A DNA stretch of 64,000 bases from Nemertoderma westbladi. Its lineage: Eukaryota > Xenacoelomorpha > Nemertodermatida > Nemertodermatidae. A program made the position numbers and the translations under genes. The stretch is taken from the NCBI GenBank assembly GCA_032718475.1, contig JAUCBJ010003419.1:38200-102199 (forward strand). Reading direction: 5' to 3'. Positions 1 through 9,770 of the stretch are shown here, in pieces. Below the pieces are notes generated by a model. The model was not told the DNA's origin. It saw only the letters and a program-made list of their open reading frames with translations, and made no database searches. Positions within the stretch are counted from its first letter, which is position 1, and the number at the start of each line of letters is the position of its first letter.

Positions 1-203
1 AGTTTAAGTCCTTTTTGGTCTCTAACTTCGTTTTTCGACGTTAAGTCTTTTTTTAGTCTTAATGGGCTATTCTTTTACACAATATAAAAAAATTCCGATT
101 GGCAGATCAGTACCACCATTATTTGTTTACATTGCTTTATGACTGAACCCCAATGGAAATGAATAATGTTTGTCTAATGAGAAGCAACCATTCAATACAG
201 CCA

Positions 204-262
204 AATATATAATTTAATAATATATAATATATATATAAATATATATATATATATAATATATG
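204..262. repeat. AT-rich simple repeat
   Basis: Nearly pure alternating TA, interrupted by short TAATA steps, immediately upstream of the CMPK2-like start codon. The rest of 1-290 is AT-rich with no recognisable promoter motif, so the transcription start cannot be placed. Confidence 0.8.
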
Positions 263-290
263 ATTTAATAATACAATAATAATTAATATA

Positions 291-1469
291 ATGGATAAAA
301 TAGTTTATCTACAAACTGGTTCTAAATTGGTATACATTAACTTATCACGGGTACAACAAGATGAAGGTGATAATACTGGAGAGTCTATGGACCTCGATGT
401 AATAAATGGTGACGTTGTATGTGTTTTTCCAAAACCTACCAAATTCAATGTAGCAACATTGCATGAAAATGAATTTGATAAGTTTGTGACGAAAAATGCG
501 AATCAATTTAGTTATGGAGAAGATAAGATTAATTATCAAGGATGTTTTTTATGGGATTTCGGGAACTTAGTTAAAGGATATTGGTTTCCTCTGGGAAAGA
601 TCTGTTTCGGCTCCATCGCTTACGATGCTGATAACTTGAACCTCCTACTACTCGGCGATAAAGAAATTTCTAAAGCCATAATGGCTATTTCTTCACCAAT
701 TTTTGATAAGACTGGTAAATCAGCAGTAACTAGGAGTTTATCCAGAGTTAAAGAAATATTAAACGAGGTGGCACCCCATTTACCTGAAGCCAAAGTATTG
801 CTTAATATGATAGAAAAGAGAATCACCTGCATGGGAGATGTGAAGGACGACTCAAAACTAAGAAAGTTTAAATTTATTGTTATTGAAGGCTTGGATGGAG
901 CAGGGAAATCTACTCTAGTGAAAAATTTAGCGAACCATATTGGTGGGACGGCATTGAAATGTCCGGGTAATTCGGTGCGTCACTTAGCGGACGGGTTCAG
1001 TGTCTACAAATTGGGAGTTGTATGGAGGGCGTACTACTACGCTAGCAGTTATATAACCGCTGCAGACGTGATTACTGCACTCAGGAAAGGTCCCGTTGTG
1101 TTAGACCGGTTTCGACAGACGACCACGTCGTTCGGAATGTCCACATTTCTGGGGGGACTCGATCTCAGTTACCTCCCCAGCACTGGGGATCCCATTTACG
1201 AATGGCCTGGCGATTTAATCACTCCCGACGTGGAACTTTATATTGTGGTGTCGGAAGATGAAAGGAACAGAAGATTAAGGAAACGCCCCGAACTTGTTAC
1301 GGTAACGGAAGAGCGGTTGGAGAAGGATTGGTTGTTTCGAAACGGAATAACTGAGGTTTATAGTAGATTACGTGACTCAGCAACCTTCCCATGTGAATTT
1401 ATTGATGGGTCTGGGCCTACTGAACAGGTGCAGTTAGCTGCCCTACAAGCACTATCAGATATAAATTAG
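291..1469 (+). CDS. CMPK2: CMPK2-like UMP-CMP / thymidylate kinase family protein
   Basis: A 392-residue intact frame from ATG to TAA. The C-terminal half (about residues 193-390) is a thymidylate-kinase-fold P-loop kinase: Walker A G-L-D-G-A-G-K-S-T at about 200-208, a D-R pair at 272-273 (LDRFRQTT, where vertebrate CMPK2 has DRYWHST), then P-I-Y-E-W-P-G-D-L-I-T-P-D and S-E-D-E-R-N-R-R-L, the WP.DL..PD and S.EER..RL pattern of CMPK2. The family phosphorylates dUMP/dCMP/UMP/CMP, and vertebrate CMPK2 is mitochondrial. The first about 190 residues are the divergent N-terminal region seen in CMPK2; no clear mitochondrial presequence is visible. Length is a little below human (about 449). No intron is needed. 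The first ATG sits after very AT-rich DNA, so an upstream coding exon is not excluded. A plain thymidylate kinase is the alternative, but the WP motif and N-terminal extension favour CMPK2. Confidence 0.87.
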   Translation: MDKIVYLQTGSKLVYINLSRVQQDEGDNTGESMDLDVINGDVVCVFPKPTKFNVATLHENEFDKFVTKNANQFSYGEDKINYQGCFLWDFGNLVKGYWFPLGKICFGSIAYDADNLNLLLLGDKEISKAIMAISSPIFDKTGKSAVTRSLSRVKEILNEVAPHLPEAKVLLNMIEKRITCMGDVKDDSKLRKFKFIVIEGLDGAGKSTLVKNLANHIGGTALKCPGNSVRHLADGFSVYKLGVVWRAYYYASSYITAADVITALRKGPVVLDRFRQTTTSFGMSTFLGGLDLSYLPSTGDPIYEWPGDLITPDVELYIVVSEDERNRRLRKRPELVTVTEERLEKDWLFRNGITEVYSRLRDSATFPCEFIDGSGPTEQVQLAALQALSDIN

Positions 1470-1831
1470 AAGTTAAATGAGAAATGCCTTGGTTTGAGAT
1501 TAATACTCAACTTATTTGGAATATTTTGGGTTCTATATAATTTTACATTCCACCTTTAATTTAATTTAATTCAATTTCTTAAATTAGTGTCAAATTATTT
1601 GGTTACTGCGACAAAATTCAACTGACTGCAATGCAATATTATTATTCTACTGCAGCGTGTATCGTTTCTTATTATGTTAATCATTCATAATTATTTGTTA
1701 TTTATACATAAAAATAATAATAATTATTACATATTAATAATTTATTAATGATAAGAAAATTATTTTTTACAAGGAATATATTGTTTTAATTAAGGTAAGG
1801 TGAGGTGACCCCCACTAACGAAATTCAAACA
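1470..1831. other. AT-rich 3' flank of the CMPK2-like gene
   Basis: AT-rich sequence with runs of TAA/ATT. It probably holds the 3' UTR, but no canonical AATAAA is evident before the transposon begins. Nothing else is recognisable. Confidence 0.5.
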
Positions 1832-1952
1832 TACAGGGTGTTCGCCAGAATATGTTACGGTTTCATTCTTTAACTCTCCTGCACTTTGACGAAAATTGTT
1901 CATTTTGGTTCCAATTGAAAGCCAGATTATAAACTTAGACTTTGGTATAAAA

Positions 1953-3192
1953 CAGGGTTGTTTGATATAAATCATTTGATTTAAATCACATATAGAAAAT
2001 CAAAAAAATCAGATTTTTTTGATTTTTTTAAAATCATGAATTTTATCAACCATACTGTAACGCCAGGAGAAACATTGCATTATTGATTATTAATAAATGA
2101 TTGAAATTAACTACATATTTACATGAAAATACAGTATCCATATGTCACATTTTCAATACCATACAGTATGCAGAGGCCCATTAATTAAGTTGTAGTAGTC
2201 CTATTCAGTTTGTTGTTTATTTAGTTTATATTCGAATTCGGGATTTCCGGGATCGGGACCGGGATTATCACTCTCGAGATCCCGTTTTACGGGATCGGTA
2301 TTGCAATTTTGGATTAAATTCATCAAAGGTAATAGTATATGTGCGCGTTTTCGGTAACACTCACTTTATCTTACACTTCTGAAATATTACTGTACTAAGA
2401 TAAAGTTATATTAAAATTATCTTATAAATTATTACTGGATGGTTTACTGAAATAAAAATTAGATATAATCAAAACATTTCCGTTCTGCTGGAATTTTTTT
2501 TTAGATGTTCAACAAATTTAATTAACCATTTAAACTTCGGGATCCCGTTCCAAAAAAGTCTGAATCGGGATTGGATATTTCGCTGGGATTCCGGTTTTTC
2601 GGTATAAGGATCGGGATCCCGTATAAACATTAGTGCAAGAAGTTTTCACAATGTTTTCATATAAAATCTGATTTAAATAAAAAAATCTGATTTAAATAAA
2701 AAAATCTGATTTAAATAAAAAAATCTGATTTGAATAAAAAAGTGATTTAAATGGGTGACTACAAAACAAAGACCAAAGACCCAAATAATAAAGACCTGCA
2801 TAAATCTTGAAACATGTGTTAACTTTCGTTTATTGTGGTTCCCCCAACAAGCCTCTGTAACATGCTCCTTTACTAACTTGTTCCTTTAAATGTCAATGTA
2901 ATCTAACGCTCTTTGGGACCTGTACAAAATAAAGAGGTAAAGTCGCGTTACGTCCTAAAGGGCGTTAGGTCCCATTGCCATTTACAGTAGCAGGTTAGTA
3001 AAGGAGTAGGTTACAGAGGCGTGTTGGGGGAGCCAAAACAATAAACGAAAGTTAACATATGTGTTTCGTACAGGTCTTTGTTATTTGGGTCTTTGCTTTG
3101 TAGTCACCCGATTTAAATAAAAAAAATCTGATTTAAATAAAAAAATCTGATTTTTTTGATTTTTTTTTAAATCATGATTTTTATCAACCCTG
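1953..3192. mobile_element. hAT-like non-autonomous element nested in the mariner-like transposon
   Basis: The element starts CAGGGTTG and ends CAACCCTG. It is flanked by an 8 bp direct duplication GTATAAAA (1945-1952 and 3193-3200) that fits the hAT target pattern nTnnnnAn. The subterminal regions are rich in GATTTAAAT / AAAAATCTGATTT repeats in inverted orientation at the two ends. No transposase frame is present. It interrupts the left terminal repeat of the older mariner-like element. Confidence 0.8.
2753..3109. mobile_element. Palindromic MITE nested inside the hAT-like element
   Basis: A foldback element of about 357 bp: the left arm begins GGGTGACTACAAA and the right arm ends TTTGTAGTCACCC, with over 100 bp of imperfect inverted repeat (for example GTTAACTTTCGTTTATTGT and its complement). 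It is flanked by a 9 bp duplication GATTTAAAT (2744-2752 and 3110-3118), a size typical of Mutator-like MITEs. The host sequence itself repeats GATTTAAAT, so the duplication is suggestive rather than proof. Confidence 0.7.
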
Positions 3193-3396
3193 GTATAAAA
3201 CATGATGTGGTTCTCGAATGCCATCATTGCCATAGCAACGCTTAAAAACAAATCCAGTATTGTGATATGATCATCAATGTGATATTAATATGATATTGAT
3301 GCGATGTTAATTAATTTCATTTTTAAATGACATAACAGTTTGTTAGAAAATTTCACAGTTTAAAACAAACAAATTAAAGTGGAGCTAGAACAAAAG

Positions 3397-3537
3397 TCAG
3401 TATACTTCGATGTGGGCGCCACCAACAGCTTGGACCTTCTTCAGTCCTTGTTTCATTTCACCATGAGATCTTTTGTAAATGAGACAGAGGGACATCCTGG
3501 AATGCCTGACAAATGGCAGTCTGGAGCTCATTAAAGA
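3397..3537 (-). pseudogene. Mariner-like transposase, C-terminal remnant
   Basis: The minus-strand translation gives NELQTAICQAFQDVP, then after a frame shift KKVQAVGGAHIEVY followed by TGA. This resembles the usual mariner-type C-terminus (an N-E-L..R/T-A-I helix and a terminal G-A/G-H-I/F-E motif). It is broken by a stop and frame change near the middle and lies in the expected order relative to the N-terminal remnant. Confidence 0.6.
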
Positions 3538-3647
3538 GTACAAGTTAAGAATACAACATTTTTTTTAATGTACGTAATTCCTACGTATATGTGTAAAAGT
3601 CCTATATGTATTTTGTATGTATTGATTTTTATGTACAAATATGAAAT

Positions 3648-3960
3648 ACAATGTAAACTTGAAATTAATAAGTACTATTTAATACACCACGTTTGCATTT
3701 TTTGTCACTTATTTATAATATTATTATCTATAGTATTATAAAAAAAGTTCATCTTAATTCATTCAATTTTAAATCTCCTTTTAATTAAAATATATTTGGT
3801 AAACATTCTGGTGCTTAGGCTGTAATGATTATCTTTAATTAGTGCAATATTCAAATGTTTACAATGCAAACTTGTTAATTAATAAGTATTATTAAATACA
3901 TCCCATTTTAATTTTTTGTAACTTTTTTTTATAATATTATTATCGTATTATAAAAAGTTC
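3648..3960. repeat. Direct duplication of an AT-rich 100 bp segment
   Basis: Two diverged copies (3648-3750 and 3859-3960), each running from TACAATG.AAACTTG to TATTATAAAAAGTTC. They fill the gap where the catalytic core of the mariner-like transposase should be. Confidence 0.7.
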
Positions 3961-4004
3961 CCTTTTTTAGCAGCTGCCCCCGTCGCACAAATTTGCTTCC
4001 GGCG

Positions 4005-4230
4005 CCCCTGCCAGTACCTAAAGCAACACGTCGCAATGATGTTCGTGGGTTATTCTGTAAGGTTTGTTTTATGCTGTCTACTTGTTCTTGCGTTAGTGAT
4101 GTGTGTCCTGAGCCACGCTTCCTCAATAGAGTCTTTTCATTGTGGAACTTTAATACCAGCCTTGCGATATCCATGCGAACTGGACGCCGTTGGTTTGGAT
4201 ACTCATGGCCAAACTGTAAAGCAGTTAGCT
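4005..4230 (-). pseudogene. Mariner-like transposase, N-terminal helix-turn-helix remnant
   Basis: The minus-strand reading contains LTALQFGHEYPNQRRPVRM and then SLTQEQVDSIKQTLQNNPRT-SLRRVALGTG, the paired helix-turn-helix pattern of insect-type mariner transposases (YPN-R-P elements, then an N/S-P-R-.S.RR..L.L.. helix). After the LGTG the frame becomes unrelated sequence, so the DDE domain is lost. Confidence 0.65.
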
Positions 4231-4659
4231 TTTAAGTAAGTTTTGATTATAAACGCTTTCTGATCAACTGTAAACATTGTTACAGCATTAAAATAACAAC
4301 AAAAATCCACGAAAATAACACGAAAATAGAAACCTAAACAAGACTAAAATAACCACAAAAACAACCACAATTTACTGTTTGTTGTAAAATAAGCCAGTCT
4401 GGAATATAACTTGTTATCTAGTAACAGTAACTAATTCAAAATGTTTAAACCTTTTTTTAGTTTTTACCTTTTTTTAGAACCTTTTCATTTTAAAGCGTTG
4501 CTATGGCAATGATGGCATTCGAGAACCACATCATGTTTTATACCAAAGTCTAAGTTTATAATCTGGCTTTCAATTGGAACCAAAATGAACAATTTTCGTC
4601 AAAGTTCAGGAGAGTTATTAAAGAATGAAACCGTAACATATTCTGGCGAACACCCTGTA

Positions 4660-6000
4660 TTTAAAATACTTTGCATGTCCAGCTTTCCATCGGTACGTTA
4701 CGGAGAAACGTTTTGGAAATTCGTGTACCTATAATTTTAAATCGAAAATTACAATTCTGGCTACCCAGTAAGGACGAGTTTGTGAAACTATCTCTGTTTC
4801 AAATTTCATGCAATCTCATTAACATTTGTAGACAAATTTGACGGGCTGTGGGTCACTGAATTATGAAACTATACTCCGATGCACGGTGTTGTAGTGTCGC
4901 TAAAGGGTCGTCCTTAAATTACGTAACGCTTTTTGGAGGGTTTTTGACCCCTCCCTCCCTCCCCACTCATCACAAAGTGTCACGATAGCTCCAAATATAC
5001 CAAATTGTTCACGCAATATGTTCCAAATTTAATAACAATGTATTTATCTGAATATTAACATGAAATAATATTTATTCTTGTCCATTACGTTTTGGTCAGC
5101 ACATTTAAAACTTAGTGGCGTACGGGGTAAACGGAAGTCGCAGCAAAATCGTGAATGATATGAGCATCGAGGACAGGACGGAAGCGTTTGTATCGCGTAT
5201 CAAAACCCATTCCGAGAATATAAACCAGTGCATCAAATACCAGTTATTGCAATCCCCGTCTTCTCCATAATCAGTATCGTCCTGATCGCGACACAGAACT
5301 ACAGTACGTATACCAAACAGAATGTCCTGTAAAATTTCCCTCTCCATTTAACTCCAATAATATATTGATGATCTTCTGCAAAGAGACGTGAATGTCTCCA
5401 CATTAATAAACAGCTCTGATTATTCTGAGTTTTTGTAGAGCATGCAACAGTATGTTGGGAACCATGGTCAGCACTTACGTATTGACCAAGTGCAGGGTCC
5501 TGAGGCTCATTGGCCGTTCTGCTGCTCCCAGATGAGTAATATGCCAGTACATAAAAGTTCGAGGTATACCTGGGGGTATTTGATTTGCCTATCAGTCTTT
5601 TACACATACATCACATGGAAACATTTATTTCCCAAACATGGGTCATTCTTAAAAAAAACAGTTAAAGAAACCTCCACATTCCTATTTTAGAAATCCCCCC
5701 TGTTTGATCGTTACATAGATGTGGTTGAACACTTCGCGCGTCTTATAATATCCGGGAGACCGATTTTATTCACATAGACAGCCGAGGTTGGCGCCATAAC
5801 TTCACATCGGATTGACCCACATTGTGGTACCCATGGTAAAGAGACCCACAGGCGGGGGCCAGATCCCGTATCCTTCGAGGGTCGTCCCATCACATACAGA
5901 GTAGCCTACTGATGACGAATGGCTTTCTTTACTAGTATATCAAGGAAATCTTTTTCGAGAAAGGGCAGAGCCATTTTTTTGTTTTTTAAATTTTTTACAG
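4660..6000. other. Intergenic region with repeat fragments, no confident gene
   Basis: 4768-4880 resembles the end of the foldback element at 12083-12232 (shared GTGAAACTATC, TTTCAAATTTCATG, and ..GAATTA.GA.ACTAT). 4905-4965 holds a GTCGTCCTTAAATTACGTAACGC block and a C/T-rich tract that look like interspersed repeat. Parts of 5105-5900 are GC-richer and have short open frames on both strands, but I could not assemble consistent exons. Confidence 0.45.
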
Positions 6001-6192
6001 TTGTTACAAAATTCAGATAATATTAAACAATACCCAGCACCAGCTGACGTTACTAGGCAACAAATGTTAGAGGGAACTTGGAAAATGAAAAGTGTACTTT
6101 GCCCGCCCCCAACACAGAAAGTCTCTATGATGTATGGAGCATACTACTGTACTACCCCACCCTGCCGAACTGCGCCAACACCCCCGGTCTGA
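6001..6192 (+). CDS. Possible terminal exon of an unidentified + strand gene
   Basis: A frame of 63 codons opens directly after a T-rich tract ending TTTTTTACAG, a good splice acceptor, and closes with TGA at 6190-6192. AATAAA follows about 100 nt later. The peptide starts LLQNSDNIKQYPAPADVTRQ and ends in a Cys/Pro/Tyr-rich tail (MMYGAYYCTTPPC). I do not recognise the family. It would converge tail-to-tail on DNAI3. Convincing upstream exons were not found between 4.7 and 6.0 kb, so this may be a decayed gene or chance. Confidence 0.35.
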   Translation: MLQNSDNIKQYPAPADVTRQQMLEGTWKMKSVLCPPPTQKVSMMYGAYYCTTPPCRTAPTPPV

Positions 6193-6292
6193 GTCCGCGT
6201 TAGCCAACCGGATCGACGAGTCGGTGACTGCCTCCCGCACCGGTCGCCTAGCAGCCGAACGGTAACCGCGCAAACCTATTACACAATGTATG

Positions 6293-6298
6293 GAATAA
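6293..6298 (+). promoter_or_regulatory. AATAAA polyadenylation signal (for the candidate exon at 6001-6192)
   Basis: A canonical hexamer on the + strand about 100 nt after the TGA of the candidate terminal exon, in the gap between it and the 3' end of DNAI3. Confidence 0.4.
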
Positions 6299-6436
6299 AG
6301 TTTGTAATTAATATTTGAATTATTTAATATATACATACAATATTGTTTGTACAATTATTTACAAAACTTTTTACATTTACAGGTTATTATTAATACTTAA
6401 ACCGTCTAAAACCCTAAAAGTAGGAGTTTATGTGAG

Positions 6437-8371
6437 TTAAACAGCTTCGATTATGACTCCGAGTTCTATTAATATTTTTTTCTGAAACTCTTCGAACTCA
6501 TCGAACTCCATTCGATCCTTCTGATTCAATTCCTCCTCGGTAGGGACGGGTATGGCAGCGTTAGCGCGTTCCTTCGACTCATGCGATTCGCGCTCCCGTT
6601 TTATTCTGAGTCCTTCCAACTTCCGTTCCTCAACATACGTGATCCGTTTGGTCTCTCGGTCCAGATAGTACGACATACTCTCCTCCTCTCTTGGTAACGG
6701 GTGTCTCAGACTCCAAGGCACTTCTAAAACGTGTAGGGTCCCAATAGAGTCGGCCGCGGCTAATAGCTGTTGCTTCTTACTGATTCGCCACGGGGAGAGA
6801 CACATTATAGAGTGCGGAGAAACGTCCTGCACCATCGATGCTTCCTGAGTTTTATCGAGTAAGTCGTAGACTTGTATTTGCCCGTCTTCCCGTCCCACGT
6901 AGAATACCGACGGGCGCGTGGGACTCCAGGCCCCCGACGTGAGTCTGTGTTGGGAGGGAGCGCTGCTTAGCAACGGACCTTCCTCTATCCCTTCCTTCCA
7001 GATACAGAAGTTCCACCCGCCGACTGAGAGTAGAATATCGCGGAAGAAAGGACTCCGTTGCAGCGTGTTAACCGGCCCGTCGTGGACCGAACGCACGAAC
7101 AGGGGCCGCCTGTGAGTCATGCGACCTGTGTCTGGGTCCTTCTCGACCGACCAATCACAGTAAACCAACTCCCCGTCCTCAGTACCAACGTAAAATTTCG
7201 TAGAAATTTCATCCAAAGCTATTTTCGATTTCTCCGGCACTTTAGTGTATCCATACTTGGATACGGATTTGCTCGGCCTTTGTTCCTTCACAGACGGCTC
7301 TTCTTTCTTCGGCAGGCTACTCCTATCCCCTTGGACTTCGGGATGGGAGTACCTTGTAGGAGCAAACTCCCCACTTCCGTCTAGTTTCGGAGTAGAAATC
7401 TTCATAATGGGTTTCCAAGTTAAATCCAAGTGTTTAAAGGTGGTGGGAGTGGCCAGTGGGTTGTCCTGCGTGGGATTGGGAGCGGCTCCTTTAGGGAGCC
7501 GAGTCTCCCAATACATAACGCTCCCGTCCGTGGAGGTGGAGACCAACTGGACCGATTGCAACTTGGGGTTCTCGAAGACCTGCCCCGTTCGCGTGATTTC
7601 GATGTGATCCGGTAGCCAATGTATGTCGGACACGCACATAGCGTGCCCGGACTCGACGCTGGACAGCGCGCAATAACGGACAACTGGAGTCTCTATGAGA
7701 CTCTCGTCTTGGTATCCTGGTAACGACATCATGGTGTTCCTTTGGTCGCGTTTACTATGTCTTGATGATTTCAGCCGCTCCATCCATCTACTCATGTCCC
7801 ACAAGACAACCTGACCGTTTACGCAGCCTCCCGCAACTATATGAGGCTCCGTGGCCGAGAACTTGAAACAGAAGATATCGTCAGGCGCTTCTAGTATAAT
7901 CTGTGGGTGGATGGGGTCCTGGAAGCTCCAAATGAGAATGAGTGCGGGGTTCATTATCATTTTGTGGGAATTATCGACACGCTCGTCGAATGAGGCCCGC
8001 TCGGCGCAGGCCACCGCCACAATTCCTTTAATAGTCGGATGCCACTCGGCCGCCGTTATAGTTTTATCACGAGAGAAGACGAGATCCGTGAAGCTCTGGT
8101 ACTCTTTAAGATGATTTTCGGCTTTGTTGCCGAATGCGTCATCCTGCCCTAAGGCCAACCAGTCGTCTATGAATGGGTTCATTATCTCGTTCTGCTGAAG
8201 GGCCCTTTCGAACCGCGGACAAACTTCCTCCATGAACTCTTTGAGGTTGAGATCGAGTAGCATGTCTTCAGATTCGGCTTCGGTGAAGGTTCGCGGTTCG
8301 TACTGGACCGCTGCGTTCTTGGGATAGTGCCACTCCGTCTGGGCCGTTCTATTAATTACTTCGGGTACCGC
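6437..8371 (-). CDS. DNAI3: DNAI3 (WDR63) axonemal dynein intermediate chain 3, exon 2 (WD-repeat region to stop)
   Basis: A 1,935 bp exon. The acceptor TTTTCAG|GCG lies at 8372-8374; the reading starts AVPEVINRTAQTEWHYPKN (human-like Q-T-K/E-W-x-Y-P-K-N-A..Q-Y..R-F) and ends at a stop at 6437-6439. It carries the family's IALQQNEIMN-like ALQQNEIMNPFIDDW, HLKEYQSFTDL, EWHPTIKGI, PDDIFCFKF, AGGCVNGQVVLWD, KFYVGTEDGELVYCDW, TLQRSPFF-RDILLSVGGWN, SGAWSPTRPSVFYVGREDG and AADSIGTLHVLEVPWSL blocks, i.e. the WD40 beta-propeller. A charged C-terminal helix ends in ILIELGVI. The protein binds inner-arm dynein I1/f complexes in cilia and flagella and has also been linked to Arp2/3 inhibition. One uninterrupted exon for this whole region is unusual compared with the many exons of vertebrate WDR63 and implies massive intron loss. 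Confidence 0.94.
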   Translation of the reverse strand, partial: AVPEVINRTAQTEWHYPKNAAVQYEPRTFTEAESEDMLLDLNLKEFMEEVCPRFERALQQNEIMNPFIDDWLALGQDDAFGNKAENHLKEYQSFTDLVFSRDKTITAAEWHPTIKGIVAVACAERASFDERVDNSHKMIMNPALILIWSFQDPIHPQIILEAPDDIFCFKFSATEPHIVAGGCVNGQVVLWDMSRWMERLKSSRHSKRDQRNTMMSLPGYQDESLIETPVVRYCALSSVESGHAMCVSDIHWLPDHIEITRTGQVFENPKLQSVQLVSTSTDGSVMYWETRLPKGAAPNPTQDNPLATPTTFKHLDLTWKPIMKISTPKLDGSGEFAPTRYSHPEVQGDRSSLPKKEEPSVKEQRPSKSVSKYGYTKVPEKSKIALDEISTKFYVGTEDGELVYCDWSVEKDPDTGRMTHRRPLFVRSVHDGPVNTLQRSPFFRDILLSVGGWNFCIWKEGIEEGPLLSSAPSQHRLTSGAWSPTRPSVFYVGREDGQIQVYDLLDKTQEASMVQDVSPHSIMCLSPWRISKKQQLLAAADSIGTLHVLEVPWSLRHPLPREEESMSYYLDRETKRITYVEERKLEGLRIKRERESHESKERANAAIPVPTEEELNQKDRMEFDEFEEFQKKILIELGVIIEAV

Positions 8372-9125
8372 CTGAAAATGATTATTATAAAAAATATTAC
8401 CAAAATATAAAAACTGATAGCAGAGATAGTCTGACTCTTAATTAAATTATTTATATTAATTATAAATTGAATGCGACCCCTAGATAAAGCAACGGTATAC
8501 AGACGTTTCGGTCTAGGACGTTTCGGTCCAGGACGTTTCGGCCCGGACATTTCGGCCCGGACGATTCGGCCCGGACGATTCGGCCCGGACGTTTCGGCCC
8601 ATGACTGTAACCGAATGAAAAGGCCAACTTGTTTGATATGATAATAATTATTCATTAAAATTATAATTATTTCACAATAACATACAAACACTTAATGAAA
8701 TATCTTTCATGAAATGGCTATTTAATTTATTTAAATCAAAATAAAATACACATTATGCATGTGGTGCTCTGCCCCATTATGTTTTGCGGCCGAAAAAATG
8801 CAAGTCAGAACAAAACGTTTGGTACCGAGTACCACATTGCTAATAAACTACTAAAGCGAATCAATTTCACGAACCATTTAGGGCTTAAATCTCGTGTGAT
8901 CGATATATTTTGGAGATACTTCATTAGTTTAATTAAACATTACTCAATTAATAATTCTTGTAGCTGGACAGTGTATTGCAGCTATGTCTTAATGATCTGT
9001 TGAAACAATAACTCTCATCTCGATGATAGATGATTTATACCCATGGATAACGACGTATAATGCGTTTATTAATACATATTTTATTTCACTTCACATCCAC
9101 TCTGGTCCTTTTAATACGCATATAA

Positions 9126-9228
9126 TTCCTCTAAATTTAAATTTAATACCCATATATTTCATCTAAATTTAAATTTAATACCCATATATTTCATCTAAAT
9201 TTAAATTTAATACGCATATATTTTATCT
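9126..9228. repeat. Short AT-rich tandem repeat (about 33 bp x 3)
   Basis: Three successive copies of CCATATATTTCATCTAAATT-like units, each followed by TAAATTTAATAC, inside the transposon in the DNAI3 intron. Confidence 0.7.
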
Positions 9229-9511
9229 CATTCTATATGACATCCAGTCTATGTCATAATTATTAGCAATGCTCCTTTAATGGAATATTTCTTATCTATT
9301 ATATTTTTAAGTCTAACATTAAAATACAGTAATAATTTTAATTCGGTGTAATTTAATCTACTTTATTTATTGACTCACATTTTAAAATACTGTACGTATG
9401 TTTTTAACTATTACTTTACCTTTATTACTTTACCTATTACCTTTACTATTACTAACTTTTAACTATCTAACTGTATTAACTAAAGTTAATTTGTCAGCAT
9501 ATGTTATCTTT

Positions 9512-9770
9512 GTTCTAAGTTACAGTGTAAAGATGATAGAAAAAATAATAAAGTATTGAGGGTCTTTAGCTGGTTATATTATATTAGTCTGATTATAATA
9601 GTCTGATGCAGACCGGTAGGTCGAAAACGTTTACTATTGTATCTTTATCTAATATAATATAACCAGCTAAAGACCCTCAATACTTTATTATTTTTTCTAT
9701 CATCTTTACACTATGCTGCCGCTGGTGAATGCCTACCACTTCATCCGTTCGTTTTCTAAGTTACAGTATG
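9512..9770. mobile_element. Hairpin-forming insertion flanked by TCTAAGTTACAGT duplications
   Basis: About 63 bp arms at 9521-9585 and 9648-9712 are near-perfect inverted copies (GTATTGAGGGTCTTTAGCTGG and its complement) around a 60 bp loop. The segment is bracketed by the same 13 bp TCTAAGTTACAGT on each side, consistent with a target duplication or recombination product. It lies within the larger 8494-10077 element, so it arrived later. Confidence 0.6.

Larger units (their letters stand above)
1834..4657 (-). mobile_element. Degenerate mariner-like DNA transposon with long terminal inverted repeats
   Basis: The ends are inverted copies starting CAGGGTGTTCGCCAG and are flanked by TA on both sides (1832-1833 and 4658-4659), the mariner/Tc target duplication. 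The right terminal repeat is about 165 bp (4492-4657). The left one is split by a later insertion: outer part 1834-1952, inner part from 3201 to about 3245. Removing the 1,248 bp insertion plus duplicated target leaves about 1.58 kb, a normal mariner length. Transposase remnants lie on the minus strand; the catalytic DDE core is missing, so the element is dead. Confidence 0.82.

Noticed and set aside
291-1469. Viral or bacterial origin for the thymidylate-kinase-like gene
   Set aside because: The WP.DL..PD motif and N-terminal extension are those of animal CMPK2, and codon use and flanks resemble the rest of the window.
5105-5893. Several 60-100 codon frames on both strands
   Set aside because: They overlap, lack consistent splice sites and resemble no family I know; some GC-rich parts may be decayed coding or repeat DNA.
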